64,000 nucleotides of DNA from an uncultured Flaviramulus sp. (GTDB taxonomy: Bacteria > Bacteroidota > Bacteroidia > Flavobacteriales > Flavobacteriaceae), in NCBI GenBank assembly GCA_947495125.1, contig CANLXL010000013.1, positions 62,001 to 126,000 of the forward strand, read 5' to 3'. The position numbers and the translations under genes are program-made. Shown here piece by piece: positions 25,200 to 34,024 of this stretch. Within the stretch, counting starts at the first letter, position 1. Each line of letters begins with the position of its first letter. The notes under the pieces were generated by a model. The model saw nothing but the letters and a program-made list of their open reading frames with translations, was not told the origin of the DNA and did not search any database.

Positions 25200-27290
25200 T
25201 TAAAGTTCTTGAGCTTGAATAGCGGTAATGATTACTGTACTATAAATATCATCGGCCGTGCACCCACGACTTAAGTCGTTCACAGGTTTATTAAGGCCTT
25301 GTAAAACCGGCCCTATGGCTAACGCGCCGGTTTCTCGTTGAACGGCTTTATAGGTGTTATTCCCTGTATTCAAATCCGGAAAAATTAATACACTGGCCTG
25401 TCCAGCCACTTCAGAGTCCGGTAATTTGCTTTTTCCAATACGAATATCCACAGCCGCATCGTACTGAATAGGACCTTCTATTTTAATTTCAGGATTTTGT
25501 TTTTTTACAATCTCCGTGGCTAATCTTACCTTTTCAACATCCGCTCCTTTACCGGAGGTCCCGGAAGAGTACGAAAGCATGGCAACTTTAGCCTCAATAC
25601 CAAATGCTTTTGCAGTTTGAGCGGACGACATGGCAATTTCGGCTAATTGTTCGGCATTAGGGTTGGGATTAATGGCACAATCTCCAAAGACCGAGATTCT
25701 ATCTTCCAAGCACATGAAGAACACCGAAGACACAATATTGACATCAGGCTTTGTTTTTATAAACTGAAGTGCAGGTCGCAGTGTATGTTGTGTGGTATGA
25801 ACAGCTCCTGAAACCATACCATCGGCGTGCCCTTTGTAAATCATCATCGTAGCAAAATACGATACATCATTCATGGTTTCCCTGGCTATTTGTAAGTTTA
25901 CATTTTTATGCTTTCTCAGTTCATAATAAGTGTTTGCATAATCTTCAAAGTGTGGTGATTTTGATGGAGATATTGTATGTATCGCGTTGATGTCTAAAGG
26001 AATGTCATACTTTTCGATACATTCTTTGATTTTGCTTTTTTCACCGATTAAGGTTAATTCAACAACATTCGCATTAATCAGTTTAGATGCCGCTCGCAAC
26101 ACACGTTCATCATAACCTTCCGGTAATACAATATGTTTTTTATCCTTTAATGCCCGCTGCATTAAATTGTATTGAAACATCCTTGGAGTAAAGACGTCAG
26201 ACTCAAACGTAATTAAACGATCGGCCAGTTTATCCGAATCCACGTGTCTTTCAAAGGTTGATAATGAGGTTGCTATTTTTTGAGCATTCTCAGCGTATAT
26301 TTTAGATTTAATCGCACCAATATTGTTAGTAACATCGTAAGTTCCGCCGTTTACACTAATAATTGGAACTACGCTGGAAAGCCCTTCAATAAGTTTTAAA
26401 ATAGGGTCTTCCGGAATGAGTCCGCCAGTTAAAATAATACCGGAAATTTTCGGGTAGTTTTTAGAAATATTTGCTTGTAATGCGCCCAAAATAATATCGG
26501 CCCGATCACCGGGGGTAATAACTAATGTGTTTTCTTTTAGTTTAGTAAGATAGTTGCGTAATTGCATAGCACCAACACCAAAATTCTCGGTAAGATTGTT
26601 GAGCATACCTTTACCGAAAAGAACTTTACCGTCTAATACTTTAGAGATTTCTTTTACTGTAGGGCTTGATAAACCAGATATCTTGGGTATTATAGTAACA
26701 TCTGTATCGTGATTAATTTTAGAATTTAATAATGTTTTAAGTGCATCAATGTCCTGAGGTTTTACCTTATTCGCCATTATTGACAGCACATCGACTTCCT
26801 GTTTAAACGTATTATGAGCTAGTTGTACGCTATCCACAATTTCTTTAAGTGGCTTTTTATCGCCCTGGGCAACAATAATAACAGGGATTCCTAAGTTTTT
26901 GGATATTAAAATATTGATATCTAGTTCTAAGCTGGAGTTTTCATGAGAGAAATCGGTGCCTTCAACCAAAACAAAATCGAAGCGTTCTTCAAGATATTTG
27001 TACTTTTTAATAATCTCATCTATAACGTCGCCGGATTTCCCCTGATTATATAATTCTAAAACTTCATTTCTGGTATATGCAAACGCGTTTTTATAATTAA
27101 GATCAATGTCAAAATGCGACAGCACCGTGTTGATATGGTTGTCCATATCTCCAGCTTCCAGATCTTCAATAATGGGTCTAAAGTAGCCTACTTTGGCAGT
27201 TTTGCCTAAAAGCATACGCATTAAACCAAGAACAATAACAGATTTTCCACTGTTAGATTCTATTGTTGCAATATAAATTCCTTTGCTCAT
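25200..27290 (-). CDS. pta: Phosphate acetyltransferase
   Basis: Converts acetyl-CoA and phosphate to acetyl phosphate. The 696-residue long form has an N-terminal P-loop/BioD-like domain (YIATIESNSGKSVI), a middle DRTGG domain (about residues 215-330) and a C-terminal catalytic domain starting at about 365 (RMFQYNLMQRALKDKKHIVLPEG) with PDLNTGNNTYKAVQR near the end. It is first in the pta-ackA unit. A near-consensus promoter box (CACTTTTG on the minus strand, at 27307-27314) lies 16 nt upstream of the start. Confidence 0.97.
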   Translation of the reverse strand: MSKGIYIATIESNSGKSVIVLGLMRMLLGKTAKVGYFRPIIEDLEAGDMDNHINTVLSHFDIDLNYKNAFAYTRNEVLELYNQGKSGDVIDEIIKKYKYLEERFDFVLVEGTDFSHENSSLELDINILISKNLGIPVIIVAQGDKKPLKEIVDSVQLAHNTFKQEVDVLSIMANKVKPQDIDALKTLLNSKINHDTDVTIIPKISGLSSPTVKEISKVLDGKVLFGKGMLNNLTENFGVGAMQLRNYLTKLKENTLVITPGDRADIILGALQANISKNYPKISGIILTGGLIPEDPILKLIEGLSSVVPIISVNGGTYDVTNNIGAIKSKIYAENAQKIATSLSTFERHVDSDKLADRLITFESDVFTPRMFQYNLMQRALKDKKHIVLPEGYDERVLRAASKLINANVVELTLIGEKSKIKECIEKYDIPLDINAIHTISPSKSPHFEDYANTYYELRKHKNVNLQIARETMNDVSYFATMMIYKGHADGMVSGAVHTTQHTLRPALQFIKTKPDVNIVSSVFFMCLEDRISVFGDCAINPNPNAEQLAEIAMSSAQTAKAFGIEAKVAMLSYSSGTSGKGADVEKVRLATEIVKKQNPEIKIEGPIQYDAAVDIRIGKSKLPDSEVAGQASVLIFPDLNTGNNTYKAVQRETGALAIGPVLQGLNKPVNDLSRGCTADDIYSTVIITAIQAQEL

Positions 27291-27464
27291 GTTTATTTTA
27301 ATAATACAAAAGTGTTGGCTTTTGCTTTTATACTTAATGCTTTGAATGTTGATACAAAATTAGTGCCTATATGCATCGTTTATGATGATTTTTGTCATAT
27401 TTTTTAATAAATAACCAGTGCATTTTCACTGAGTTGGTATCCTGATCGATCATGACTTTTTTGA

Positions 27465-28919
27465 TTAACCTGAAAAATAATCTACCATGGAGAGTAGGCC
27501 TAAATAAGTCAGAATGGCACCGGCTAATAGCACTGCCAGCCACAAAAATTTGCCCATCCGCAATGGTTTTGGTAAGCGCGTTTTGTCAATGATCAACATC
27601 GCAAAGCACCAGAGGCCACAGGTAAGAGCTCCTCCAATGATGGCTCCAAAAACCATACGGTCTACAATATTTCCACTTACCGATTGCGGCAACCAGATAA
27701 GTGCTAAAGCGCCTATAAGACAATAACTGTTTGTTGCTTTATTCCAAAATTTTATATTTTTACCCGTAACGACTTTACTTTTAAATGCTCTTACAGCTTC
27801 CATAATACTATACCTGTAAATTTCAAAAGCGCCGTAGAGTGTTCCTATAAATGCCAGGACGACTCCAGCACGATAAACCCAAGTTAATTGTGGGTGCAGT
27901 ATTGCCAAAAAGCCTTCTTGTTTATTTAACAGGTCGTTTCCTGCCGGTATCTCATGTATGGGATGAAGTACCGATGCTCCCATAATCACAAAGAGTAAGG
28001 TTACCAACGTGACTAAAAAGAAAGATATGGAGGTGTCTATTAAGGGGGCTTTAATCCATGTTTTTGCCCGCTTCAGTTGTGCTTTATCTCTAATGGCTTC
28101 TTTTAAATCCTTTAGAGAGGCTACTTTTTTTCCTGCCATCCCCCATTTTTTTTCTCTTATCATGCCGACATAGCCTAAATAATCGTAAGTGCCTCCACCA
28201 ACTGCGGTGAGGTATAATGCCATTTCTTCCCATTTAGAATGATTGGCTATAGTATCGGCATATTTTTCGAATATCCAGGGTTCGTAATCGGGAATACGCC
28301 CCGGAATTAAACCTTGTGCAATATCTAAGATATTAGGTTGAAGTATGAAGACTGCAATTAATAAACATAGCAGTAATACAGCTAAAACAATAATGGAAAC
28401 CTTTTCCAGTACTTTTAAGTTGGTTAAGATACTTAGTATAAAACAGCTAACCAGTATGATGGTAGCCGCAAGATTTCCGGCAAATTCTCGGTAAGTCCAA
28501 TTACCTATAAAAGCATCGGTAAGTGTTATATTAAAAAGATTAAGCATGTAGTATCCTATAATTTCTGAAATTCCGGAAAACAAAATCGGCATGGTAAAAA
28601 AAGTCGGAATTGCAATAAAAATTACCGGAAACCACCATCTTAGTAAAGGTGTATTATTCCATGCGGTCATTGGGTGTTCGCCGGTGAGCGTTATATATCG
28701 TGTTGAAGCATATACTTGCACCCCTTTAAAGATTCCCGCCAGCAAAAATGCCCACATAAGAGCTGTGCCAAAAATAGCACCACTACGGGAAGCCCAAACC
28801 AATTCACCACTACCAATGGTTACAGAAGCGATTATAGCTCCAGGCCCTAAAAACCTTAAAATAGTTTTCCAATTTAATGATTTCAGTTTTTCCGGTGGAC
28901 TGGGAAATAGAACCGCCAT
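27465..28919 (-). CDS. Nramp-like membrane transporter lacking canonical metal-binding motifs
   Basis: Integral membrane protein of 484 residues with about 11 predicted helices, resembling the Nramp (SLC11) fold. The family opening FLGPGAIIASVTIGSGELVW aligns with the TM1 region, but the metal-binding DPGN is replaced by GSGE at residues 36-39. In the TM6 region, AVGGGTYDYLGYVG (239-252) stands where MPH is expected. It may therefore not carry Mn2+/Fe2+; Nramp-related groups with other substrates exist. It stands alone between pta and a cyclase-family gene on the same strand. Substrate unknown. Confidence 0.72.
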   Translation of the reverse strand: MAVLFPSPPEKLKSLNWKTILRFLGPGAIIASVTIGSGELVWASRSGAIFGTALMWAFLLAGIFKGVQVYASTRYITLTGEHPMTAWNNTPLLRWWFPVIFIAIPTFFTMPILFSGISEIIGYYMLNLFNITLTDAFIGNWTYREFAGNLAATIILVSCFILSILTNLKVLEKVSIIVLAVLLLCLLIAVFILQPNILDIAQGLIPGRIPDYEPWIFEKYADTIANHSKWEEMALYLTAVGGGTYDYLGYVGMIREKKWGMAGKKVASLKDLKEAIRDKAQLKRAKTWIKAPLIDTSISFFLVTLVTLLFVIMGASVLHPIHEIPAGNDLLNKQEGFLAILHPQLTWVYRAGVVLAFIGTLYGAFEIYRYSIMEAVRAFKSKVVTGKNIKFWNKATNSYCLIGALALIWLPQSVSGNIVDRMVFGAIIGGALTCGLWCFAMLIIDKTRLPKPLRMGKFLWLAVLLAGAILTYLGLLSMVDYFSG

Positions 28920-28945
28920 ATAATTATTGTATTCAGAAGTTAGTA

Positions 28946-29938
28946 TTAGTTGATCGCAATGGGTCGCCCGGGAGAGCCTGTTGCACCTTTAAACCTTACA
29001 GGTGTAAAGAAAAACATAAATTGATAAACCCGATCTTTGACCAAACCATCGAAATTGAGGTTTTCCAAGTTGAAAATTCCATTTTTCATTATCAGAAATT
29101 GATGTACAGGTCCTGCTAATTTAGGGTTAGGATAAGGCTCTACTTCCGTGCCATATTGATCGGAACCAACCATGGAAGCATTCATATCTGCAACCCAATT
29201 AGCGACTTCCAAGCCAATACCCGGAGGATGGTGATTGTATTTTTTGGGATCACTCCAGTATTTTGACCATCCGAATCGAAAAAAAATAGCATCCCCTTTT
29301 TTGATGTCACTTGGTTTAAGGCCTTGTTTGTTCATAGCACCTTCTACATCAGCGAGCGTTACTTCATAACTATTTGAAAGCACCTCTACATTTTTATAGC
29401 TTGCAATATCGATTAGAATGCCTCTTGTAATGATAGGCTTGATGTTTTCAATGCCTAATTTCCGTAACCCATTCGGACCATACATTTGATCCCCTGTATA
29501 TCCATTATAATAAACATCTTTTACGGAACCATCATCAAATGTTACTTGCGCACCGACATGGCCCGGTCCATCAAATTGGGTTCCGACCTGACCTATTTCA
29601 GTAGTTAGGAGCTCCTCATTAAAAACCAGGTTATTTTCTCCAACAGGACCACCCGACGGACCATTCGGGGTTGTTTTTAATTCATAACTTCTTTTACCAA
29701 AAAAAGGCATTTCGGGTTCATAGATTTGCCCTAATTCATATACTTTTCCGTGTTTTACTAATTGCATAGCGTCAAGTATTTTTTCAGGAGTTATCCAATT
29801 GGATCCGCCTGCCTGATCACCAGTCCCCCACAGAGGATGTGGCCACCAGGGGCCTTTTTCAGGTGTTTGAGAAAATGTGCAAAAGGTTATTAGAAATACA
29901 ATTAAAGGGACAAACTGAAGAATTCTTTTTTGCTTCAT
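28946..29938 (-). CDS. Cyclase-family (kynurenine formamidase-like) metal-dependent hydrolase, secreted
   Basis: Putative cyclase/kynurenine formamidase family protein of 330 residues with a Sec signal peptide (ILQFVPLIVFLITFCTFSQ). The family metal motif HxGTHxDxPxH appears as GQVGTQFDGPGHVG, so the first histidine positions are substituted while Asp and the final His remain. The mature start WPHPLWGTGDQAG is typical of the long form. I took the ATG at 29938 because the longer frame to 29980 precedes the signal peptide. It lies 26 bp from the transporter gene, so they may be cotranscribed. Substrate is unknown. Confidence 0.78.
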   Translation of the reverse strand: MKQKRILQFVPLIVFLITFCTFSQTPEKGPWWPHPLWGTGDQAGGSNWITPEKILDAMQLVKHGKVYELGQIYEPEMPFFGKRSYELKTTPNGPSGGPVGENNLVFNEELLTTEIGQVGTQFDGPGHVGAQVTFDDGSVKDVYYNGYTGDQMYGPNGLRKLGIENIKPIITRGILIDIASYKNVEVLSNSYEVTLADVEGAMNKQGLKPSDIKKGDAIFFRFGWSKYWSDPKKYNHHPPGIGLEVANWVADMNASMVGSDQYGTEVEPYPNPKLAGPVHQFLIMKNGIFNLENLNFDGLVKDRVYQFMFFFTPVRFKGATGSPGRPIAIN

Positions 29939-30095
29939 AAGATGATTTTCTGAAAATGCAATACCGTCTTGAGATTGCAAGTAAATATAAGAAATTACAT
30001 GTAATATGTTATAAGTAAATCATTGTAGGCTAAACTTATTTTAAAAATAAAGCTTTAGATTTTGGCATAATTACAGTCTTCTAAGATAACTAGAA

Positions 30096-30881
30096 TTATT
30101 GTTTAGGAATTATGGCTAAACGGAAACCTAGATTATAAAGGGAACCGTCTTGTGAGTACCAATCGCGTTTTGCTGCATAACAATCACCAGCTCCTTCATG
30201 CCAACTTGCTCCGCGGCTCGCTCTTACAGTACCTTTAGTAGGTCCTTGGGGGTCAATTAAATCTTTCTCGTTATATTCGTCGTAGAAATCAGAACACCAT
30301 TCCCAAACATTTCCGTACATATCATGCAATCCCCAGGCATTTGGCTGTTTTTGACCTACAGGGTGAGCATGCTGGTCTGCGTTTCCGTCAAACCATACGC
30401 TTAAGGCAAGATCTCCTTGAGGTTTTGGATATCCGGCACTACAAGCATATTCCCATTGAGCTTCTGTAGGAAGTCCGAATTTATAATTTTCAGGCAATTT
30501 GTCGGCATACTTGGCATTTAGTATTTTTATTAATTCTTGACACTCATTCCAAGAAACATAATAAATAGGAATCTGGTCACCTTGTCCTCTCAATGACCAA
30601 TCTTTATTTACCTTGTTTCTTTGATCAATAATTGTTCTGCCCATATATTTTTTCCACATTTTTTGGGTGCATTCGTATTTAGCCATCCAATAGCTTTTTG
30701 TGATTTTTATTTTACGAGAGGGTTGCTGATCCGCGTTACCTATATCCTTTCCCATAGTAAAACTACCAGGCACAATGTATTTAAATTCCATTTCGGCAAT
30801 ACTCAAGTCATTGTTTTGAGTAGTCTGTTTAGAGCAACTTTGTAAAAGAGCAATTAAAATTATAACTATATATCTTATCAC
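30096..30881 (-). CDS. SUMF1 / formylglycine-generating-enzyme-fold lipoprotein
   Basis: Lipoprotein of 261 residues (lipobox LQSC) with a single SUMF1 domain: PGSFTMG near residue 37, GLPTEAQWEYACSAG near 140, MYGNVWEWCSDFYDE near 190 and YNLGFRLAI at the end. True FGE uses two cysteines five residues apart for copper and catalysis. Here GASWHEGAGDC keeps only the second (Cys234) and has Glu at the first position. So it is probably not a formylglycine-generating enzyme, although it sits with a sulfatase. It begins with GTG at 30881, overlapping the sulfatase stop by 4 bp (GTGA), so translation is coupled. Its function may be binding or structural. Confidence 0.85.
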   Translation of the reverse strand: MIRYIVIILIALLQSCSKQTTQNNDLSIAEMEFKYIVPGSFTMGKDIGNADQQPSRKIKITKSYWMAKYECTQKMWKKYMGRTIIDQRNKVNKDWSLRGQGDQIPIYYVSWNECQELIKILNAKYADKLPENYKFGLPTEAQWEYACSAGYPKPQGDLALSVWFDGNADQHAHPVGQKQPNAWGLHDMYGNVWEWCSDFYDEYNEKDLIDPQGPTKGTVRASRGASWHEGAGDCYAAKRDWYSQDGSLYNLGFRLAIIPKQ

Positions 30882-32464
30882 TTAATTCCTTGTTTTTTAT
30901 TACGCTCTTCAGCATAATTTTTTGAAATAACTATGGCTTTGTTTTTTGCTTCTTTATCGTATTCCCAATATTCGTTGATAACCTTATTGACGGGGAATTT
31001 TTCATCGGCGGCCCCATTTTCTGATCGCATTTTAAAAAACTGTGCTTTTAATTGCATTACCAGTTTTGCATTTTTGGGATTGTCGTAGATATTATCCAAT
31101 TCATAGGGGTCTTTTTCCAAATCATACAATTCCCAAGCTGGGGGAGTTTCCGGTTTTAATTCATTTACTCTTGCCCCATAATACAGGATCAACTTATATT
31201 TTTTAGTTCTCAAAGCAATATGTCCCGGTACATCATGATGCGCCATGTGCATCCAATATTGATAATATGCCTCTTTTTTCCAGCCTTTAGGCTCTTTTCC
31301 TGTTTCTAAAATAGATCTAAAGCTTTTTCCCTGCATATAACCGGGTGTTGGTACTCCAGCAAAGTCTAACATTGTTGCAGGATAGTCAATATTCTCAATA
31401 ATTGCATCTGATTCACTTCCCGGTTTAATGACTTTAGGATATCTGACAATAAATGGCATTCTCATGGATTCCTCATAAGCCCAACGCTTGTCTTGATAAT
31501 CGTGTTCTCCAAGCATAAAACCTTGATCTCCAGTGTAGATAATAATCGTATTATCATAAAGGTTTTGACTTTTTAAAGATTCCACCAATCGAGCAATATT
31601 GTCATCGATCCCTTTTACACATCTTAAATATTTTTTTAGGTAACTCTGATAAGCCTGAGTTTTGGCTTGTTTTTCGTCTTTTATTCCTTTGGCCCAGGTA
31701 TTGGCATAGTTTCTACGATAATTTCTAAGGCCAATTGAAGTTCCTATATGGTGAATTAGTTCATTATCACTTCCTTTGGTTGCTAAAGACCCGTTATTTT
31801 CATTGTCCCACATGCTCTTTGGCTCAGGGACTTTTACATCCTTTAAATAGTCTTCATATCTTGGAGCATAATGAAAAAAATCATGAGGTGCTTTAAAGTG
31901 AAATTTTAAGAAGAAAGGTTTGTTTTTATTTCGTTTATTATTTAACCAATTTATAGCAATATCAGTTAAGCAGTCCGATGAGTGTCCTTTCATAACAACA
32001 GGTTTTCCTTTCTCGTCACCGTAGCTTCCTTCAAAAAAGTTAGGGTCATAATATTTACCCTGACCTGGTAATACCTTGTAGTAATCAAAAGCAGCCGGAC
32101 GCTTTTTTAAATGCCATTTACCTATCATAGCAGTTTCATAGCCGGCTTTTTTCATTTCATGAGCAAGGTATTGTTGTTCGCTCCCGAGCTCTCCTGTTAG
32201 GTCTAAAACGCCATTGGTATGTGCATATTGACCTGTAATAATTGATGCTCTACTTGGAGTGCAAATAGAATTACTACAAAAAGCATTGCGAAATATAATG
32301 CCTTCCTTTGCTATTTTATCAATATTAGGTGTCAGATTAAGAGGGGCAAGCCTACTGTTGTAGGCCCCTATTGCCTGCGATGTATGATCATCTGACATGA
32401 TAAAAATAATATTAGGTTTATTCGTAAATAAGGAGAGAAATAAACTGATAAAAATTAACTTCAT
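30878..32464 (-). CDS. Secreted formylglycine-dependent sulfatase (family S1)
   Basis: Sulfate-ester hydrolase of 528 residues. It has a short signal-like N-terminus, the metal-binding SDDHTSQAIG near residue 25, and the maturation site CTPSR with Cys68 as the residue converted to formylglycine. Further motifs are GKWHLKKRP and TGDQGFMLGEHD. The layout resembles GlcNAc-6-sulfatase-like S1 enzymes of Bacteroidota, so a sulfated glycan substrate is likely, but the exact one is not decidable. I start at the ATG at 32464; the open frame extends to 32521 with no signal peptide there. The gene overlaps the SUMF1-fold lipoprotein gene. No SusC/SusD pair is adjacent. Confidence 0.9.
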   Translation of the reverse strand: MKLIFISLFLSLFTNKPNIIFIMSDDHTSQAIGAYNSRLAPLNLTPNIDKIAKEGIIFRNAFCSNSICTPSRASIITGQYAHTNGVLDLTGELGSEQQYLAHEMKKAGYETAMIGKWHLKKRPAAFDYYKVLPGQGKYYDPNFFEGSYGDEKGKPVVMKGHSSDCLTDIAINWLNNKRNKNKPFFLKFHFKAPHDFFHYAPRYEDYLKDVKVPEPKSMWDNENNGSLATKGSDNELIHHIGTSIGLRNYRRNYANTWAKGIKDEKQAKTQAYQSYLKKYLRCVKGIDDNIARLVESLKSQNLYDNTIIIYTGDQGFMLGEHDYQDKRWAYEESMRMPFIVRYPKVIKPGSESDAIIENIDYPATMLDFAGVPTPGYMQGKSFRSILETGKEPKGWKKEAYYQYWMHMAHHDVPGHIALRTKKYKLILYYGARVNELKPETPPAWELYDLEKDPYELDNIYDNPKNAKLVMQLKAQFFKMRSENGAADEKFPVNKVINEYWEYDKEAKNKAIVISKNYAEERNKKQGIK

Positions 32465-32522
32465 GGAATTTCCGATTGTATTATTTAAATGCCACATAGC
32501 CCTTAAGCTAATGTTGTACACA

Positions 32523-32550
32523 CAAATATAATACTTTTAACCAGCACAAA
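32523..32550 (-). promoter_or_regulatory. Candidate promoter of the sulfatase-SUMF1 unit
   Basis: On the minus strand, TATATTTG (complement of 32523-32530) is a perfect -7 box, with TTTG (complement of 32547-32550) 16 nt upstream, a slightly short spacer. It would start transcription about 50 nt before the sulfatase ATG at 32464. Confidence 0.5.
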
Positions 32551-32786
32551 ATCAGGTGTTTGATTTGATTACTCAAAAAGAATGAAAGCGATTTAATAAA
32601 ATCACCTTTAATCTGATGATAAATTGTGGAAACTACTATAAAATTGTAAAAAGTTTATACTTAATATAGTGATGTTAGTTTTCAGAAAGTAACCTGTCTT
32701 TGTATAAGAATAAGAGGCATTCCAGATAAAAAACATTAAAGATTTTGTAGTAAGTTTCTACCCAAATAACTCAGGATAAATCTTCT

Positions 32787-33680
32787 TTATTGAGTTAACT
32801 CTCGAAACAAACTCTCCAAGCTTGCATTTTTCTGATTGAGCTGTAAAATTTTAAGTTGATTGTCATGCGCGAAATCAAAAACATAAGAGCGCATATCCTC
32901 AGAGGTTTTGAATGTGATTTCGTAGACGAAACCATGGGTGTTAATAACCCGTTCCACTTTTGGAAGTTTAAGTAAAAAAGCATCTTCAACGCGATAATCG
33001 AATTCAACGATAACGGTTTGCTCTTTATCTTCGCGAAGTTCTTTTAATTTTTTGTCGGCAACAATATTTCCTTTATTAATAATAATAACGCGGTCACACA
33101 TGGCTTCAACCTCCTGCATGATATGCGTTGATAAAAAAACCGTTTTAGATTTACCCATATCTTTAATTAGGTTTCTAATATCCACTAATTGATTAGGGTC
33201 TAAACCTGTTGTAGGCTCATCAAGTATTAAGACGTCCGGATTGTGTAATAAAGCATTTGCCAGACCTACCCGTTGTCGATATCCTTTAGAGAGTTGCCCG
33301 ATTTTTTTATGAACTTCCGGATTTAATCCGGTTAACTCAATAACATCCTCAATACGTTGTTTGGGGACTTTGTAAATGGAGGCATTAAAAGCCAAATATT
33401 CTCTAACGTACATGTCTAAATATAGCGGATTGTGCTCCGGCAAATACCCCACACTTTGTTGCACTTGTGGTTTGTTAAGTGCAATATCATTTTCATTGAC
33501 TTTCGCAGAACCACTTGTTGGATCGATATAGGTGGTTAATATTTTCATCATAGTTGATTTTCCGGCACCATTAGGTCCTAAAAAACCAACGATTTCAGGT
33601 TTTTCAATCTTAAACGATACATTATTCAGTGCCTTTTGGTTTCCGTAATGTTTTGAAATACCTTCAACTTCTATAGACAT
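32787..33680 (-). CDS. gldA: Gliding motility-associated ABC transporter ATP-binding protein GldA
   Basis: ATPase subunit of the GldA-GldF-GldG ABC transporter needed for gliding in flavobacteria, 297 residues. Walker A GPNGAGKST is near residue 35, signature LSKGYRQR near 133, Walker B LILDEPTTGLDP near 154, and the start SIEVEGISKHYG is typical of GldA. Its partners GldF and GldG are not in the window. It is a single gene, divergent from the aromatic operon, with a possible -7 box (minus-strand TATTTTTG, at 33697-33704) 16 nt before the ATG. Confidence 0.9.
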   Translation of the reverse strand: MSIEVEGISKHYGNQKALNNVSFKIEKPEIVGFLGPNGAGKSTMMKILTTYIDPTSGSAKVNENDIALNKPQVQQSVGYLPEHNPLYLDMYVREYLAFNASIYKVPKQRIEDVIELTGLNPEVHKKIGQLSKGYRQRVGLANALLHNPDVLILDEPTTGLDPNQLVDIRNLIKDMGKSKTVFLSTHIMQEVEAMCDRVIIINKGNIVADKKLKELREDKEQTVIVEFDYRVEDAFLLKLPKVERVINTHGFVYEITFKTSEDMRSYVFDFAHDNQLKILQLNQKNASLESLFRELTQ

Positions 33681-33784
33681 ATTAAAATAGTTTGTTCAAA
33701 AATAATAATAATCTAATGTAATGCTGTGTTTGCTGAAAAATCTTTAAAATTTTTAATAATTGTGTAAAAAACTAATTATTCAAT

Positions 33785-33814
33785 TTTGATTTCTTAAAAT
33801 ATTAATTACTTTAG
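33785..33814 (+). promoter_or_regulatory. Promoter of the aromatic amino acid operon leader
   Basis: TTTG (33785-33788) and TACTTTAG (33807-33814) with an 18-nt spacer, one mismatch from the Bacteroidota consensus. The spacing equals that of the cys operon promoter. Transcription should start near 33820, only a few nucleotides before the leader-peptide ATG at 33825. Confidence 0.6.
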
Positions 33815-33824
33815 CCGCGTAATT

Positions 33825-33908
33825 ATGACAACAACAATGCGTTATACATATTTTAACAACTGGTTTTATTTCTTTTTTAGCAAAAGGAACGAGACGTTGT
33901 ATGTATAA
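33825..33908 (+). CDS. Aromatic-rich leader peptide (transcription attenuation)
   Basis: A 27-residue open frame ending in TAA. Ten of its residues are aromatic (four Tyr, five Phe, one Trp), and nine of these fall within residues 7-18: YTYFNNWFYFFF. It lies between a promoter and an intrinsic terminator, upstream of pheA, and has the form of pheL/trpL-type leader peptides. Stalling at Tyr/Phe/Trp codons when the charged tRNA is scarce would change folding of the RNA behind it. An in-frame second ATG at 33837 gives a 23-residue version. It is too short for normal gene finding and is supported by composition, position and the RNA structures around it. Confidence 0.8.
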   Translation: MTTTMRYTYFNNWFYFFFSKRNETLYV

Positions 33909-33961
33909 TTTATAAACAATAAATTTAAATATAAGTCTCGATGAAAATCGGGACTTTTTTT
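33842..33961 (+). promoter_or_regulatory. Attenuator: alternative RNA structures before pheA
   Basis: Segment 1, TTATACATA (33842-33850, within the Tyr codons), pairs perfectly with segment 2, TATGTATAA (33900-33908, end of the leader frame). Part of the region between them, CGAGAC (33890-33895), pairs perfectly with GTCTCG (33935-33940), the 5' arm of the terminator. Formation of that antiterminator would destroy the terminator. Stalling in the aromatic block should favour antitermination, and completed translation should favour termination. The pairings are seen in sequence; the switching is inference by analogy with phe/trp attenuators. Confidence 0.7.
33933..33961 (+). terminator. Intrinsic terminator inside the aromatic operon leader
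   Basis: Stem AAGTCTCGAT (33933-33942) with ATCGGGACTT (33947-33956), loop GAAA, one G-U pair, followed by a run of T to 33961. It lies about 65 nt before the pheA start, with no gene end before it on this strand, which marks it as a regulatory terminator. Confidence 0.88.
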
Positions 33962-34024
33962 GTTCAACTAATAATCAAACAAACCTAAAGACAAACTAAG
34001 GGTTTAAAATATAAAATTAAAGTT

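Noticed and set aside
30096-30881. Annotation of the SUMF1 protein as a working formylglycine-generating enzyme for the adjacent sulfatase.
   Set aside because: One of the two essential cysteines is replaced by Glu; only the fold, not the activity, is supported.
32522-32786. 265-bp gap between the sulfatase and gldA examined for RNA genes or small frames.
   Set aside because: Apart from the sulfatase promoter box, only AT-rich sequence without a stable fold or coding pattern was seen.
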